Positions 1 through 9,373 are shown, counted from the first letter of the stretch. The stretch: 64,000 nt of DNA from Paenalcaligenes faecalis (GCF_027557445.1 NZ_CP106841.1:2218001-2282000); one strand, 5' to 3'. Notes: generated by a model not told the origin, from the sequence alone. A program made the numbers and translations.

Positions 1-110
1 AAATCTGCTGGATAAATAATGCCACTGTGTGGCGAATCACACAGTAAAGGCAAGGTAGAGCTCAAAGGTTCATGTAAAACAAATGGTTTAAAGTCAGTGC
101 TAACCGGCAT
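1..110 (-). CDS. N-formylglutamate amidohydrolase-like protein (5' fragment)
   Basis: Only the first 36 codons lie in the window; the gene runs off the left edge. An ATG at 110 is preceded by an AGGGG ribosome-binding site and begins 9 bases after the stop of the upstream ATPase gene. The readable N-terminus contains PLLCDSPHSG followed by YPADF. This matches the conserved beginning of the N-formylglutamate amidohydrolase family (PF05013), zinc enzymes that release formate from N-formyl amino acids. It appears to be the last gene of the peptide ABC transporter operon. That suggests it processes an imported compound, but the substrate is inference. The family call rests on one motif. Confidence 0.6.
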   Translation of the reverse strand, partial: MPVSTDFKPFVLHEPLSSTLPLLCDSPHSGIIYPAD

Positions 111-119
111 GGTACACCC

Positions 120-1136
120 CTATAAATGAGTTTTATTATCAATTAAATGACAAGCACTACGATGTTCAATATTCATGTTTGTATCCACTACCTGCAATAC
201 CGGTTGCTCTAGGCGGCATCGATCAAAGGCATGTACACAACGTGGATGAAAAGCACAACCTGAAGGTGGGTCTAAAGGCGAAGGCAGCTCGCCTTGAATA
301 GGTATAAAGTCTCGTTTTTCTGCCTGCAACTGAGGCAGTTCCTTTAGTAATGCCTGAGTATATGGGTGCTGAGCATGCGAAAAAATGGTTTCTACATCCG
401 CTATTTCGACCACACGTCCTAAATACATAATAGCCACTCGATCAGCGATATGGCTCACCACACCTAGGTTATGGCTAATAAATAAATAGCTCAGCGTAAA
501 CTCCGACTGCAACGCCTTAAATAAATTCAGCACCTGAGCTTGTATAGAAACATCTAAAGCCGCTACGGCCTCATCACACACAATCACAGAGGGATTTAAG
601 GCCAAGGCTCGCGCTATGCCTATACGTTGTCGCTGCCCACCAGAGAACTGATGCGGGTAGCGAAAACGAGTGCTTGGATCTAAGCCTACTTTTTGCATTA
701 ACCCAATGACAAAATCCTCTAGGTCTGCCTGACGAATCAACCCATGCACCACCGCAGCCTCGCCAATGCTGTCCAACACCCTCATGCGTGGATTTAAGGA
801 TGAAAAAGGATCTTGAAAAATCATTTGCACCCGCAGCTCGTACTCTTTGCGCGCACGAGCCGACAGCTCTGTAATAAGCTGTCCATTATAGAAAATCTGA
901 CCGTGACTTGGATTCAGTATCCCCGCCACCATACGTCCCAATGTCGATTTACCACAGCCTGATTCACCCACAATCCCAAGCGTTTCACCTGTACGTAATT
1001 GCAAATCCACCTGACTTACTGCATGCACACTCGCCAAGGGCTTTTGACCACTTAGACGGCGTATGAAACGAGAAAACACATCTTCGTCGGGAGAAAAATC
1101 GCGCCCCAGTTGTTTAAGTTCAATCACATTATCCAT
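120..1136 (-). CDS. dppF: Dipeptide/oligopeptide ABC transporter ATP-binding protein (DppF/OppF type)
   Basis: The 338-residue protein is the second ATPase of a peptide importer and energises uptake at the inner face of the cytoplasmic membrane. Visible motifs are Walker [10 protein letters not shown] (about residues 57-65), the signature FSGGQRQR, Walker [13 protein letters not shown], and the switch His in ISHNLG. The C-terminus carries the oligopeptide-transporter tail with [10 protein letters not shown] and two further cysteines (C306, C330), typical of the DppD/DppF subfamily. Its start overlaps the end of the preceding ATPase gene by 8 bases, so the two are translationally coupled. The family is certain; the transported peptide class is not. 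Confidence 0.9.
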   Translation of the reverse strand: MDNVIELKQLGRDFSPDEDVFSRFIRRLSGQKPLASVHAVSQVDLQLRTGETLGIVGESGCGKSTLGRMVAGILNPSHGQIFYNGQLITELSARARKEYELRVQMIFQDPFSSLNPRMRVLDSIGEAAVVHGLIRQADLEDFVIGLMQKVGLDPSTRFRYPHQFSGGQRQRIGIARALALNPSVIVCDEAVAALDVSIQAQVLNLFKALQSEFTLSYLFISHNLGVVSHIADRVAIMYLGRVVEIADVETIFSHAQHPYTQALLKELPQLQAEKRDFIPIQGELPSPLDPPSGCAFHPRCVHAFDRCRLEQPVLQVVDTNMNIEHRSACHLIDNKTHL

Positions 1137-2109
1137 ACGTCACCTGTTGAGCATGCCAGCAACGATGCGAGTGCCACGGGCTGAGTTGAACTTGCTTTGG
1201 GTCACTATTGCATTGCTCTGTGGCTCGTTGACACCGCATCCTAAATGCACAGCCTTGCCCTAAATTCAGCACAGAAGGCGTACTGCCTTGAATCTGGTAT
1301 AGGGGCTGCCCCCGTGTTGCCGCAGAGGGGATAGAGGCCATTAGCCCTTGGGTATAAGGGTGTACAGCATGATGAATGATATCCTCAGCTGTGCCTGTCT
1401 CTACTATGCGCCCCGCATACATCACTGCCAAGCGGTCAGCCAGCCCCGAGACAACCGCCAAATCATGAGTAATCCAAATCAGCGCTGTACCTAGCTCAGC
1501 ACACAGCTTTTGTATTTCATACAGAATTTGTCCTTGAATGGTGACGTCTAAAGCTGTGGTAGGTTCATCAGCGATGATGAGCTTGGGCTCATTCAATAGC
1601 GCGATCGCTATTGCAACCCGTTGTCGCATTCCCCCAGAAAGCTGATGCGGATAAGCGATCAACCGATCCTCTGCCGCAGGAATCCCCACCTTTTTCAGCA
1701 CAGCTAGACTGCGCTCTCGGGCCGCAGTTTTAGAGACTGTGTGATGGGCGCGAATTGCCTCTATCATTTGTGTATCTATACGCAACGTCGGATTGAGGGT
1801 CATCATCGGATCTTGAAAAATCATAGCCAGCTGATTACCCCGTAACTGCCTATAGCTTTCTTGATCCAAAGACAACAAATCCACGCCATCAAATAACATA
1901 CGATCTGCCGTAATTTTGCCAGGATGATCTATCAACCCCATAATAGAAAATCCTGTGATACTTTTTCCAGAGCCCGATTCGCCAACCAAGCCCAGTATCT
2001 CTCCGGCCTGCAACTGCAGTGATACACGATTGACGGCCTTAACAACCCCAGCTCGGGTATAAAACCAGGTCTGCAAGCCTTGTATATCTAATAATGAATG
2101 CGTTGTCAT
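1129..2109 (-). CDS. dppD: Dipeptide/oligopeptide ABC transporter ATP-binding protein (DppD/OppD type)
   Basis: This 326-residue protein is the first ATPase of the importer. It shows Walker A GESGSGKS near residue 42, the signature LSGGMRQR, Walker B LIIADEPTTALD and the switch motif ITHDLAVV. A C-terminal oligopeptide-transporter tail has GCAFRMRC and further cysteines. The gene sits 15 bases downstream of the second permease and overlaps the next ATPase gene by 8 bases. Its role is to form a heterodimeric motor with the DppF-type protein. No features depart from the family. Confidence 0.9.
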   Translation of the reverse strand: MTTHSLLDIQGLQTWFYTRAGVVKAVNRVSLQLQAGEILGLVGESGSGKSITGFSIMGLIDHPGKITADRMLFDGVDLLSLDQESYRQLRGNQLAMIFQDPMMTLNPTLRIDTQMIEAIRAHHTVSKTAARERSLAVLKKVGIPAAEDRLIAYPHQLSGGMRQRVAIAIALLNEPKLIIADEPTTALDVTIQGQILYEIQKLCAELGTALIWITHDLAVVSGLADRLAVMYAGRIVETGTAEDIIHHAVHPYTQGLMASIPSAATRGQPLYQIQGSTPSVLNLGQGCAFRMRCQRATEQCNSDPKQVQLSPWHSHRCWHAQQVTYG

Positions 2110-2124
2110 GGTTTCAGTCGCCTT

Positions 2125-3042
2125 TTAGATGTCATTCCGTGGATTCAAAATATCCCGTAGATGATCCCCGACCAAATTGATGGCAATCACTAAAATCGCT
2201 AACGCCATCCCGGGGAAAAATGAAATCCAGTAATAGCCAGATAATAAAAACTCAAAGCCATTGGAAATCAACATACCTAATGAAGGCTCTGTGACCGGCA
2301 CGCCCACCCCTAAAAAGGACAGCGTAGCCTCTAGGGCAACCGCATGGGCTAAATCAATGGTCGCAATCACCATTAACGGCGGAATACAGTTAGGAAAAAC
2401 GTGACGCCATAAAATACGCGTCCAAGGTAATGCCATACAGCGCGCAGCCTCTATGTATTCCTTATTACGCTCTACGATAGCTGCCCCACGAGCTGCGCGA
2501 GCAAAATAGGCCCACTGCACTACAATCAATGCAATGATAACTTTATCAACCCCCTTTCCTAAAATAGCTAATAAAATCAAAGCGACTAAAATCGCTGGAA
2601 AAGAAAGCTGCATATCGACTAAGCGCATTAACACGGCATCGACCCGTCCACCAAAATACGCGGACAATAACCCTGCAGCGGAGCCAATCAGAAAAGCAGC
2701 TGCTACTGAAATAAAGCCCACCATCATACTGATCCGCATACCATATAAAATCGCAGATAATACATCTCTGGCTTGACCATCCGTGCCAAGCCAATAGGTC
2801 ATTGTCCCGTCACCGCTGGGGCTTCCGGGCGGCAACTTCGTATCAAAAATATCCAATGTAGCGATATCAAATGGATTTTGTGGGGCAATCCAGGGCGCAA
2901 GCAGAGCAAGTAAAATAGTCAGTACCAATACCAGCAACGCCATCACCGCTAAAGGACTAGAGCGATATTGCTGCCAAAACTGTATCCAACGACTTTCGGT
3001 TTTAGGCTGTGAAGGCTGAACCTGCGTCATGAGTTCTGTCAT
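2125..3042 (-). CDS. dppC: Dipeptide/oligopeptide ABC transporter permease (DppC type)
   Basis: This 305-residue inner-membrane permease has one N-terminal transmembrane segment (about residues 33-52), a periplasmic stretch, and then five hydrophobic segments of the BPD-transport domain. The EAA loop that contacts the ATPase is visible as EAARCMALPWTRILWRHVFPN. This is the usual length and layout of DppC/OppC. Its start overlaps the stop of the DppB-type gene by 4 bases, indicating translational coupling inside the operon. The N-terminal 25 residues are polar and rich in Gln and Ser, as is common for this subunit. Confidence 0.9.
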   Translation of the reverse strand: MTELMTQVQPSQPKTESRWIQFWQQYRSSPLAVMALLVLVLTILLALLAPWIAPQNPFDIATLDIFDTKLPPGSPSGDGTMTYWLGTDGQARDVLSAILYGMRISMMVGFISVAAAFLIGSAAGLLSAYFGGRVDAVLMRLVDMQLSFPAILVALILLAILGKGVDKVIIALIVVQWAYFARAARGAAIVERNKEYIEAARCMALPWTRILWRHVFPNCIPPLMVIATIDLAHAVALEATLSFLGVGVPVTEPSLGMLISNGFEFLLSGYYWISFFPGMALAILVIAINLVGDHLRDILNPRNDI

Positions 3043-4013
3043 TTAGCACCCCCTAATCGCACGCGTGGATCTAAAACGGTATACAAAAGATCGACCACTA
3101 GGTTCAATAGCGCCAGCAGCAAGACCGTCAACATTAAATAGGCCACCACCACGGGCCGGTCTAAGGTAACGATAGAATCTATCAATAATTTACCCATACC
3201 TGGCCAAGAAAAAACGGTTTCGGTTACCACAGCAAAAGCAATAATTTGACCGTACTCTAGGCCCCCTATCGTAATAATAGGAATAAGAATGTTTTTTAAT
3301 AGATGTACCCCTAAGACGCGTTTTTCTTTTAAGCCCTTAGCTCGGGCAAATTTGATGTAATCCTGAGGCAAGCATTCTCGGGTGGCGGCACGCGTGACAC
3401 GAATAATCAATGCACATTTGGCTACAGCTATTGTGGTGGCGGGTAATAACACATGCTTTAAACCCGCCCACGTAAATACACTCAGCTCTATAGGCCCAAA
3501 ACTCTGAGTCGGTCCGCGCCCCCCAGCTGGTAGCCAACCTAGCATCACCGCAAACACCATAATTAGCATTAAGCCCACCCAAAAATTAGGTAGCGAAAAG
3601 CCCAGAATGGAGCTGGCCATAACACTACGAGCCCCCAATCCATTCGGGTAAAGCCCCGCGTAGATTCCCAAAGGCACACCCAAAAGCAGTGATAAGAGCA
3701 TGGCTAGAGTCGCGATCTCTAGGGTGGCAGGCATACGTTCTAAAATTAAACGCATTGCTGACTCACCATTTAAAAAACTGGTACCAAAATCTAAGTGAAT
3801 CGCCTGACTAAGAAAAATAATATATTGGCGCCATAGCGGTTGATCTAATCCTAAGTGCTGTCGGATGGCAGCACGTTCTAGTTCAGAGGCCTCTGGACTG
3901 GCCAGCATAGAAATCGGATCACCCACTAAATACAAACCACTAAAAACCAGTGCTGACATAAGCAACACAGCAATAGCCGTTTGAAAAAGGCGCCGTAAAA
4001 TGGTTGAGGTCAT
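3039..4013 (-). CDS. dppB: Dipeptide/oligopeptide ABC transporter permease (DppB type)
   Basis: This 324-residue membrane protein has an N-terminal transmembrane helix starting at residue 9, the family motif HLGLDQPLWRQYIIFL in the first periplasmic region, and five more hydrophobic segments. The ATPase-contact loop reads FARAKGLKEKRVLGVHLLKN. Together with the DppC-type protein it forms the channel of the importer. It lies 16 bases after the substrate-binding protein gene and overlaps dppC by 4 bases. It fits the DppB/GsiC/OppB family in length and topology. Confidence 0.9.
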   Translation of the reverse strand: MTSTILRRLFQTAIAVLLMSALVFSGLYLVGDPISMLASPEASELERAAIRQHLGLDQPLWRQYIIFLSQAIHLDFGTSFLNGESAMRLILERMPATLEIATLAMLLSLLLGVPLGIYAGLYPNGLGARSVMASSILGFSLPNFWVGLMLIMVFAVMLGWLPAGGRGPTQSFGPIELSVFTWAGLKHVLLPATTIAVAKCALIIRVTRAATRECLPQDYIKFARAKGLKEKRVLGVHLLKNILIPIITIGGLEYGQIIAFAVVTETVFSWPGMGKLLIDSIVTLDRPVVVAYLMLTVLLLALLNLVVDLLYTVLDPRVRLGGAK

Positions 4014-4029
4014 TTACGGCACCTTGGGG

Positions 4030-5613
4030 TTATTTAGCTAAGTACATGTCTTGAGCTAAGGTGAATTGATCTGCTCGGCCATCATAACGAATCTCTTTTT
4101 TCATGGCCCAGACGGAAAGCTCAAACTGCAAAGGCAAAATACCGTAATCCTCAATCACCATCTCTGAGGCAGTACCAAGTATTTGTGCTCGCTCGGAGTC
4201 ATCTAGCGTTTTAGAAGCACTAAGAATGAGTTCGTCCAGTTTAGGATTGTGATATTTGCTCCAGTTAGTCGTACCGAAACCTTGAGCTGGGTCTTTACTC
4301 ATGACTAATGCCTTTAACGGGTTAATCATTTCTCCGGAGCTAACGGCCCACCCCGCCAAATACGAACTAAACGCATATTGATCGCGCTGTTTAAAAAATA
4401 CCGCTGGCGCAGAGGTTTCTACCTCTGTTTTTACACCAATCCGAGCCCACATCGCTGCCACCGTTTGGGCTATACGTTGGTCATTGGTATAACGCCCAGC
4501 CGGAGAACCTAAGCTAAGCGTAAAGCCCGTTGGATAACCTGCATCAGCCAGTAGCTGTTTTGCTTTAGCTACATCCGGCTTAGGTGCCTGAGCTAATTTC
4601 TCTGAGGTGCCAAAACCAGGGAAAGCCAGCAAATTACCAGCAGCCTGTGCCGCACCACCCATAATTCGATCCACAATGGCTTGACGATCAATGGCTAACG
4701 ATAAGGCTTCTCGTACACGTATATCAGCTAATGGATTTTTACCGTCTGTACCTGACATGCCAGGTGGCACCTCATCACCTTGATTCAGCGCCACATAAAT
4801 AACTCGTAACGAGGGGGTTTCTTGTACATATAAATTAGGGTCTTTTTTTAGACGATCTAAGTCATCGGTAGGTGGGTCCTCAATCAGATCCACATCACCC
4901 GCTAGTAGGGCTGCAACCCGAGCAGCAGGATTCGATATGGGTCGATAAATGACCTTTTCCCATTCTGGTTTATCACCCCAATAATCGTCATTACGCTGGA
5001 AAACAATCTCTGCACCTCTTTTCCAGGACACAAATTTGTAAGGCCCTGTGCCAATTAAGCCATCACCGCTATTTAGCTGCGTAGTGGTTTTACCCTCGGG
5101 AGCATCTCCGGCGGCGGCCTTATGCGACATAATAGGCACCATCGACAAATTAGGTAACAGCACAGGAGATGGGCCTTTGGTTGTGATCTTTACTGTGTGC
5201 GCATCCACTGCTTCTACCGTATCAATGGTGCTTAAATACAAAGCATAGGACGACGGGCTATTCGGTACCTTATGTGCGCGCTCATAAGTAAAAACGACGT
5301 CCTCTGCGGTAAACGGCGAACCATCCGTAAAGCTCACGTCTTTACGTAAATGAAAGAGCCAAGTATTACCCTCTACACTCCAAGACTCAGCTAAAGACGC
5401 GACGGGTTTTGCTTGGCTGTCTGTACGCACCAATGGATCAAATAAAGTTTCAGATAATTGAGTATTTGGTGTTAATGAATGGTATTGCGGGTCCATCGCT
5501 GTAGGCTCTGCCCGCAAAGCGATAATTAAATCTCGGGCGTGTACCAGGCCAGCACTGCTTAATAAGCTGGCGGCTAATGTAGTAAGCAGTAGTTTTTGCT
5601 TTATTGCTTTCAT
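4030..5613 (-). CDS. dppA: Periplasmic peptide-binding protein of the ABC transporter (SBP family 5)
   Basis: The start is placed at the ATG at 5613 because AGGAGA lies 6 bases upstream and a signal peptide follows directly (positive KAIKQK, hydrophobic core, likely cleavage after VHA). A longer in-frame extension to 5646 has no comparable signal. The mature protein of about 500 residues matches family-5 solute-binding proteins: an early FDPLVR segment, HLRKDVSFTDGSPFTAEDVVFTYERA, and GTGPYKFVSWKRG. As first gene of the operon it determines substrate choice. Relatives bind di- and oligopeptides, glutathione, haem or opines, so the exact ligand is open. Confidence 0.88.
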   Translation of the reverse strand: MKAIKQKLLLTTLAASLLSSAGLVHARDLIIALRAEPTAMDPQYHSLTPNTQLSETLFDPLVRTDSQAKPVASLAESWSVEGNTWLFHLRKDVSFTDGSPFTAEDVVFTYERAHKVPNSPSSYALYLSTIDTVEAVDAHTVKITTKGPSPVLLPNLSMVPIMSHKAAAGDAPEGKTTTQLNSGDGLIGTGPYKFVSWKRGAEIVFQRNDDYWGDKPEWEKVIYRPISNPAARVAALLAGDVDLIEDPPTDDLDRLKKDPNLYVQETPSLRVIYVALNQGDEVPPGMSGTDGKNPLADIRVREALSLAIDRQAIVDRIMGGAAQAAGNLLAFPGFGTSEKLAQAPKPDVAKAKQLLADAGYPTGFTLSLGSPAGRYTNDQRIAQTVAAMWARIGVKTEVETSAPAVFFKQRDQYAFSSYLAGWAVSSGEMINPLKALVMSKDPAQGFGTTNWSKYHNPKLDELILSASKTLDDSERAQILGTASEMVIEDYGILPLQFELSVWAMKKEIRYDGRADQFTLAQDMYLAK

Positions 5614-5725
5614 TCTTGTCTCCTGTTTGGATAAGTACCAACGCAAGCTAAGTCTGTAGACTCTACTAACTCTTACTCAGTGTAGACGGCTATATCAAAA
5701 TCAAAGATACGTGTTTTCCCCATAA

Positions 5726-5757
5726 AAAAGCTCCTTGGCTTAAGACCAAGGAGCTTT
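5726..5757 (-). terminator. Rho-independent terminator after the symporter operon
   Basis: A 10-bp stem (AGCTCCTTGG with CCAAGGAGCT) and an 8-base loop are followed on the minus strand by a run of six T. It lies about 30 bases past the stop of the 43-codon small-subunit gene and before the promoter region of the peptide transporter operon, which is read the same way. The stem is flanked by A and T runs, so it could work in both directions. Confidence 0.85.
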
Positions 5758-5786
5758 TTCAGCACGAACGAAATACCAAATGCCTG

Positions 5787-5918
5787 TTAGAGCATGTCGC
5801 GCCCTTCTCGTTTAGCTGCGCGCAAATCACGGACTAACGAAACCAGCAATAACAACAGAATTCCGGATGAAATCACTGGCCAAACCAAAATATAAAACAC
5901 TAAGGTATTGATACTCAT
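5787..5918 (-). CDS. Small transporter subunit (43-residue membrane peptide next to the symporter)
   Basis: An ATG at 5918 is preceded by AGGAGATCCCC and opens a 43-codon frame ending at TAA. The peptide begins MSINTLVFYILVWPVISSGI, continues as one long hydrophobic segment (about residues 5-30), and ends in a charged tail (RDLRAAKREGRDML). It begins 12 bases after the symporter stop. Small single-helix proteins beside sodium:solute symporters are annotated as putative transporter small subunits, and this fits in size, topology and position. Its molecular job is not established. Short length makes it easy to miss, but ribosome-binding site, spacing and helix all support a real gene. Confidence 0.75.
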   Translation of the reverse strand: MSINTLVFYILVWPVISSGILLLLLVSLVRDLRAAKREGRDML

Positions 5919-5930
5919 GGGGATCTCCTA

Positions 5931-7601
5931 TTATTTATTGATTTGAGCTTGATTTAACATGGCGTCTTCTTCGGCGTGGAAAGAGGTAACTCGCTTTGCC
6001 AATACAGAGAAGTCAAAACGCTCTTTACTATTCCAGCTCATGGCAATACATACTGCCGCACTCACACCATAAGAGGTTAACGAGCCTAACAATACCGTGT
6101 AATCACGTAAGAACCCGATGAAATATGGCATGAAACCAAAGGCTGCCAATACCCCTACAGCAATCGCCATCTGACGTGGGAAGAAAGCAAATGTCATCAA
6201 TCCCAATACCACCCCAGCACCTGCAGAGGCCGCGATCTCAAAGAAAATGCCGATCACACCATCTAATGGCAACAGTTCGAAACGAACGAGCGTAAATAAA
6301 GTGACAGCAGCAATCACAGAGGTCGTAAAAGCGCGGTTTGTGACCTTTTCCCAGTAAAAACTAACGATCACAGGGAATACAATAGCTCCCCATAGCGCAC
6401 CCACAAAAACGAGCATCACTAAAATATCTAATCGTAAGCTCGCAAAAATAACACCTATCATGGTTGCCACAATCATCGTCATACGGCCCCACCACAACAT
6501 ACGCTGTGGATTCGGTTTACCTTTAGCGACGTTCTTGCCGTAAATATCCGTCATCACAATAGCAGAAAGCGCACATAAATCCGCATCTGCTGTTGAGGAT
6601 AAAGAGCCAATCACTAAGATAAAAAACAGCGCAATACCCATTGGAGGCAAGTACAAGGACGCCATCTGAGGAATAATATTATTCATGTCTCCATTCGCGG
6701 GTTGAATTCCTGCAAATAGAGCCAGTAAACCAAGCATCCCCAATCCAATCACCACGCCAGCATAACCAATAGTCGCGGTTAAGAACGTTGACTTAATCAG
6801 GTCTTCACGTACTGCAAATAAGCGCTGCGCGATGGTTTGATTACCAATCGCATAGGCTAATACCGCTACAAAGTAAGGCGCACCTTGTTCTAAAATAGCT
6901 TTGGTAGAAAAGAAATTAGCCTGCTCTGCATCTAAACGCCACATGTTTTCGCTTAGGAACGTCGTGCCTCCGGCATTGTAAAAAATCAATGGGATAATAA
7001 TAACCGCCGCTAAAATCATCGCCACTAGCTGAGCAAAATCCGTCATCACAGATGCACGAAAACCCGACCATAAGGTGTAAGACAATACCCCTAAACCGGC
7101 AATCAAAACCCCTTGAATAAAACTAAGAGGGCTAAGTACTGATACCAAAGCACCTGCTGCGGTAAAGTTCACCATCAAACTAATACAACTGCCTAATAGG
7201 TTAGATCCTGCCATAATCATCTGACTGGATTTACCATGACGCGCATGAATTACCTCGGCTAAGGTATGAGCATCTGGCGCTAGTTTTCTAAAACGACGCC
7301 CAAAGGGATAAATAAACAAAATCATCAGCGCGCCCCAAAATCCATAATGGATAGGGCCTGAAAGACCATATTTAAATCCAGAGGTTGCGCTGGCATAAAA
7401 AGAAGCAGCCCAAATCCACGTTGCAATCATACTTGCTGCAGATAAACCAAAACCTACCGCACTGTTTGATACCATGTAGCCGTCTACGTTCTCATTCTTT
7501 CGACTAATCAACAAAGACATCAAAAACGTCGCTACATAAAAGCCCACCATCAACAACAAGGTCGTTGATGTTGAGAGCTGAAAAAAAGCGGATTCCTGCA
7601 T
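5931..7601 (-). CDS. Sodium:solute symporter family protein
   Basis: The protein has 556 residues and about 13 hydrophobic segments, in the SSSF/PutP superfamily (PF00474). Visible family features include the early GYMVSNSAVGFGLSAASMIATWIWAAS region (positions 7420-7500) and GSLSSTADADLCALSAIVMTDIYGKN in the segment that forms the sodium site in relatives. It would import an organic solute with Na+. The distant ActP/urea-transporter-like branch is possible, but the substrate cannot be read from sequence. It is co-transcribed with the 43-codon small-subunit gene downstream. About 256 bases upstream are non-coding and carry its promoter region. Confidence 0.85.
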   Translation of the reverse strand: MQESAFFQLSTSTTLLLMVGFYVATFLMSLLISRKNENVDGYMVSNSAVGFGLSAASMIATWIWAASFYASATSGFKYGLSGPIHYGFWGALMILFIYPFGRRFRKLAPDAHTLAEVIHARHGKSSQMIMAGSNLLGSCISLMVNFTAAGALVSVLSPLSFIQGVLIAGLGVLSYTLWSGFRASVMTDFAQLVAMILAAVIIIPLIFYNAGGTTFLSENMWRLDAEQANFFSTKAILEQGAPYFVAVLAYAIGNQTIAQRLFAVREDLIKSTFLTATIGYAGVVIGLGMLGLLALFAGIQPANGDMNNIIPQMASLYLPPMGIALFFILVIGSLSSTADADLCALSAIVMTDIYGKNVAKGKPNPQRMLWWGRMTMIVATMIGVIFASLRLDILVMLVFVGALWGAIVFPVIVSFYWEKVTNRAFTTSVIAAVTLFTLVRFELLPLDGVIGIFFEIAASAGAGVVLGLMTFAFFPRQMAIAVGVLAAFGFMPYFIGFLRDYTVLLGSLTSYGVSAAVCIAMSWNSKERFDFSVLAKRVTSFHAEEDAMLNQAQINK

Positions 7602-7857
7602 ATTTTTTCACTCCTCTATACGTGTTATGTTGCCCTTTCTTGATTTATAAATAGGCAACACAACCTTTTTGTACCCGCAAAAACGGGTAGCTCAAAAATA
7701 TCGAAGGTGAATAAGAAATGGAACCTATCCATTTTTTATGCACCTGACTCATTGGCCTCATGCATTTTCTGCATAAAACGGATAATGCTCAAGCATTGTA
7801 ACTACCTAAAAGCCTTACGTCTAGAAACTACCAATTGATACAAATCAAGACAAAATA
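7602..7857. other. Intergenic region upstream of the symporter gene
   Basis: These 256 bases have no convincing gene. They hold two short inverted repeats, GTTGCC...GGCAAC around 7630-7657 and ACCCG/CGGGT around 7673-7688. They separate the symporter start from the 3' end of the Ap4A phosphorylase-like gene, both on the minus strand, so the symporter promoter and any operator must be here. No clear -35/-10 pair could be chosen. Confidence 0.4.
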
Positions 7858-8721
7858 CTACTCGGTGACTGCTGCCAAGATCTGCATAACCCCTTTTTCT
7901 TTAACTAAATCAATATGTTCTAATTCACGTACATAAATCATGCCGGCAAAAGACAAAGCATTCAGTGCGATCTCATCGCAGTGCTCTTGCTTGCGAGGCA
8001 CTAATAAAAGCCAACCATTTTGAATCAACATATTCATCGGTGGCATCAAGCCATTTTCATCTGGAATTAGTTGTAGTTTTTTGCAAGCAAGCTGATACGC
8101 CTGATAGAGCTCTCGGGCATATTCTTGTGCCTCATCAGAGGGGGGAACATAAATAAACACATGATTAAAATCCCAGTCGCGTTGTTGCTGAGGCTGCTGC
8201 TGGAGGTCTTGGTCTAACCGTTGGACAAAAGGTAATAAACTGGCATTAGCTGGGTCATCAGGTAACCACTGTAAATGCAAATGACGCTGACTGGCTCCCG
8301 CCTCTGGGCCACCATTATAAAACCCTAGGCCTTGATGCTCTGCCAAGATAAAGCTTAGGGCTAAAAAATCCTCGTATTGCAATACTGAGCGTTGATCTGC
8401 AAATTCCACTCTAGGAATCACCAAATGGCGTTCACAAACTGGAAATTTATTTAAAATGGCATGATGATAATCACCTAGCTTTCCGACCGTCAGTATAGGA
8501 TCTGGTGGTAAAAAAGGATTAAAATCTGGATCTCGAGGGCCACCGGGAAAGCCTGCTGGGGTACTGCGGTCTTTTAGGGATAGCGCAGGCACCCAACACA
8601 CATGAAAGGCTACGTCTCTGGCCTGTACTGGTTGCGTCTGAAACTGTATTGGTTGCAAGTCGCCTGACGCCAATGCCTTTTCTATGCACTGATCGATGCT
8701 CTGTAGTAATGGCATGGTCAT
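7858..8721 (-). CDS. ATP adenylyltransferase / diadenosine tetraphosphate phosphorylase family protein
   Basis: The 287-residue protein resembles the Apa1/Apa2 type of Ap4A phosphorylase, which splits Ap4A with phosphate into ATP and ADP. Visible family features are NPFLPPDP (about residues 67-74), the ILNKFPVCERHLVIP segment, and the HIT-like catalytic stretch GASQRHLHLQWLP, where HLHLQ supplies the nucleotidyl-transfer His. Length fits the family. The second ATG (two codons in) is an alternative start; AGGAGA lies just upstream of both. It is a single-gene unit. The physiological role is probably clearance of dinucleotide alarmones, by analogy. Confidence 0.82.
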   Translation of the reverse strand: MTMPLLQSIDQCIEKALASGDLQPIQFQTQPVQARDVAFHVCWVPALSLKDRSTPAGFPGGPRDPDFNPFLPPDPILTVGKLGDYHHAILNKFPVCERHLVIPRVEFADQRSVLQYEDFLALSFILAEHQGLGFYNGGPEAGASQRHLHLQWLPDDPANASLLPFVQRLDQDLQQQPQQQRDWDFNHVFIYVPPSDEAQEYARELYQAYQLACKKLQLIPDENGLMPPMNMLIQNGWLLLVPRKQEHCDEIALNALSFAGMIYVRELEHIDLVKEKGVMQILAAVTE

Positions 8722-8857
8722 AGTTGTCTCCTGTATTTCCTACGCTTTTAGCATTTCATCAGACTGATTTATCGAGTATAAAGTCCATAGCTATCTATTT
8801 CGTTGTTCTAAAACGGCGTAGTACGGTGGTCTTAATTATTATCAGATAGGTTTAATT

Positions 8858-9373
8858 ATGCTGCATTCTGCACTATTTCACCCATGGCTAAAACCCTTAG
8901 TTCTTACGATCAGTGTTGTCTTTTTATCCACCTCGCCCGTTTGGGCCGAAGAGCCGGTGACAAACGCTGACCCAACCTTAGGGTCCTTTCCTGCCCCTGC
9001 GGCAGACTACGAGCGCCATGTAATTCGTTTACCCGTGGGTAACTATGAAAATAACCTGAAAATTGAATTGCTGCCGGGTAAAGTGCAAGAGGCGGACTGT
9101 AATCCACAGCATTACACCGGCCTATTTCAGGAAAAAACGCTGGAAGGCTGGGGCTATAACTATTATGAGCTCAGTGAGCTAGATGGCCCCATAAGTACGA
9201 AAATGGCTTGTCCTGACGAACAGCAAACCCTACAATTCGTACCCGTTCATAGTAATGGCTCATTATTACAATACAACAGTCGACTTCCTGTAGTTGTGTA
9301 TCTTCCTAAAGGCCTAGAGTTGCGTTGGCGGACTTGGGTAGCTACGCCCTATAATACTGCGCCTACTGAATAA
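8858..9373 (+). CDS. eco: Ecotin, periplasmic serine protease inhibitor
   Basis: This is a clear ecotin homologue of 171 residues. A signal peptide ends with VWA at residue 30. The core KTLEGWGYNYYEL, the reactive loop ISTKMACPD and the LPVVVYLPKG strand are all present. The two cysteines (C81, C118) match the family disulfide that braces the inhibitory loop. At the P1 position, E. coli ecotin has Met; here it is Lys115, followed by Met116 as P1'. A basic P1 should favour trypsin-like targets, although ecotin is generally broad in range. It lies 18 bases before lrgA on the same strand, so the three genes probably form one operon. Confidence 0.93.
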   Translation: MLHSALFHPWLKPLVLTISVVFLSTSPVWAEEPVTNADPTLGSFPAPAADYERHVIRLPVGNYENNLKIELLPGKVQEADCNPQHYTGLFQEKTLEGWGYNYYELSELDGPISTKMACPDEQQTLQFVPVHSNGSLLQYNSRLPVVVYLPKGLELRWRTWVATPYNTAPTE

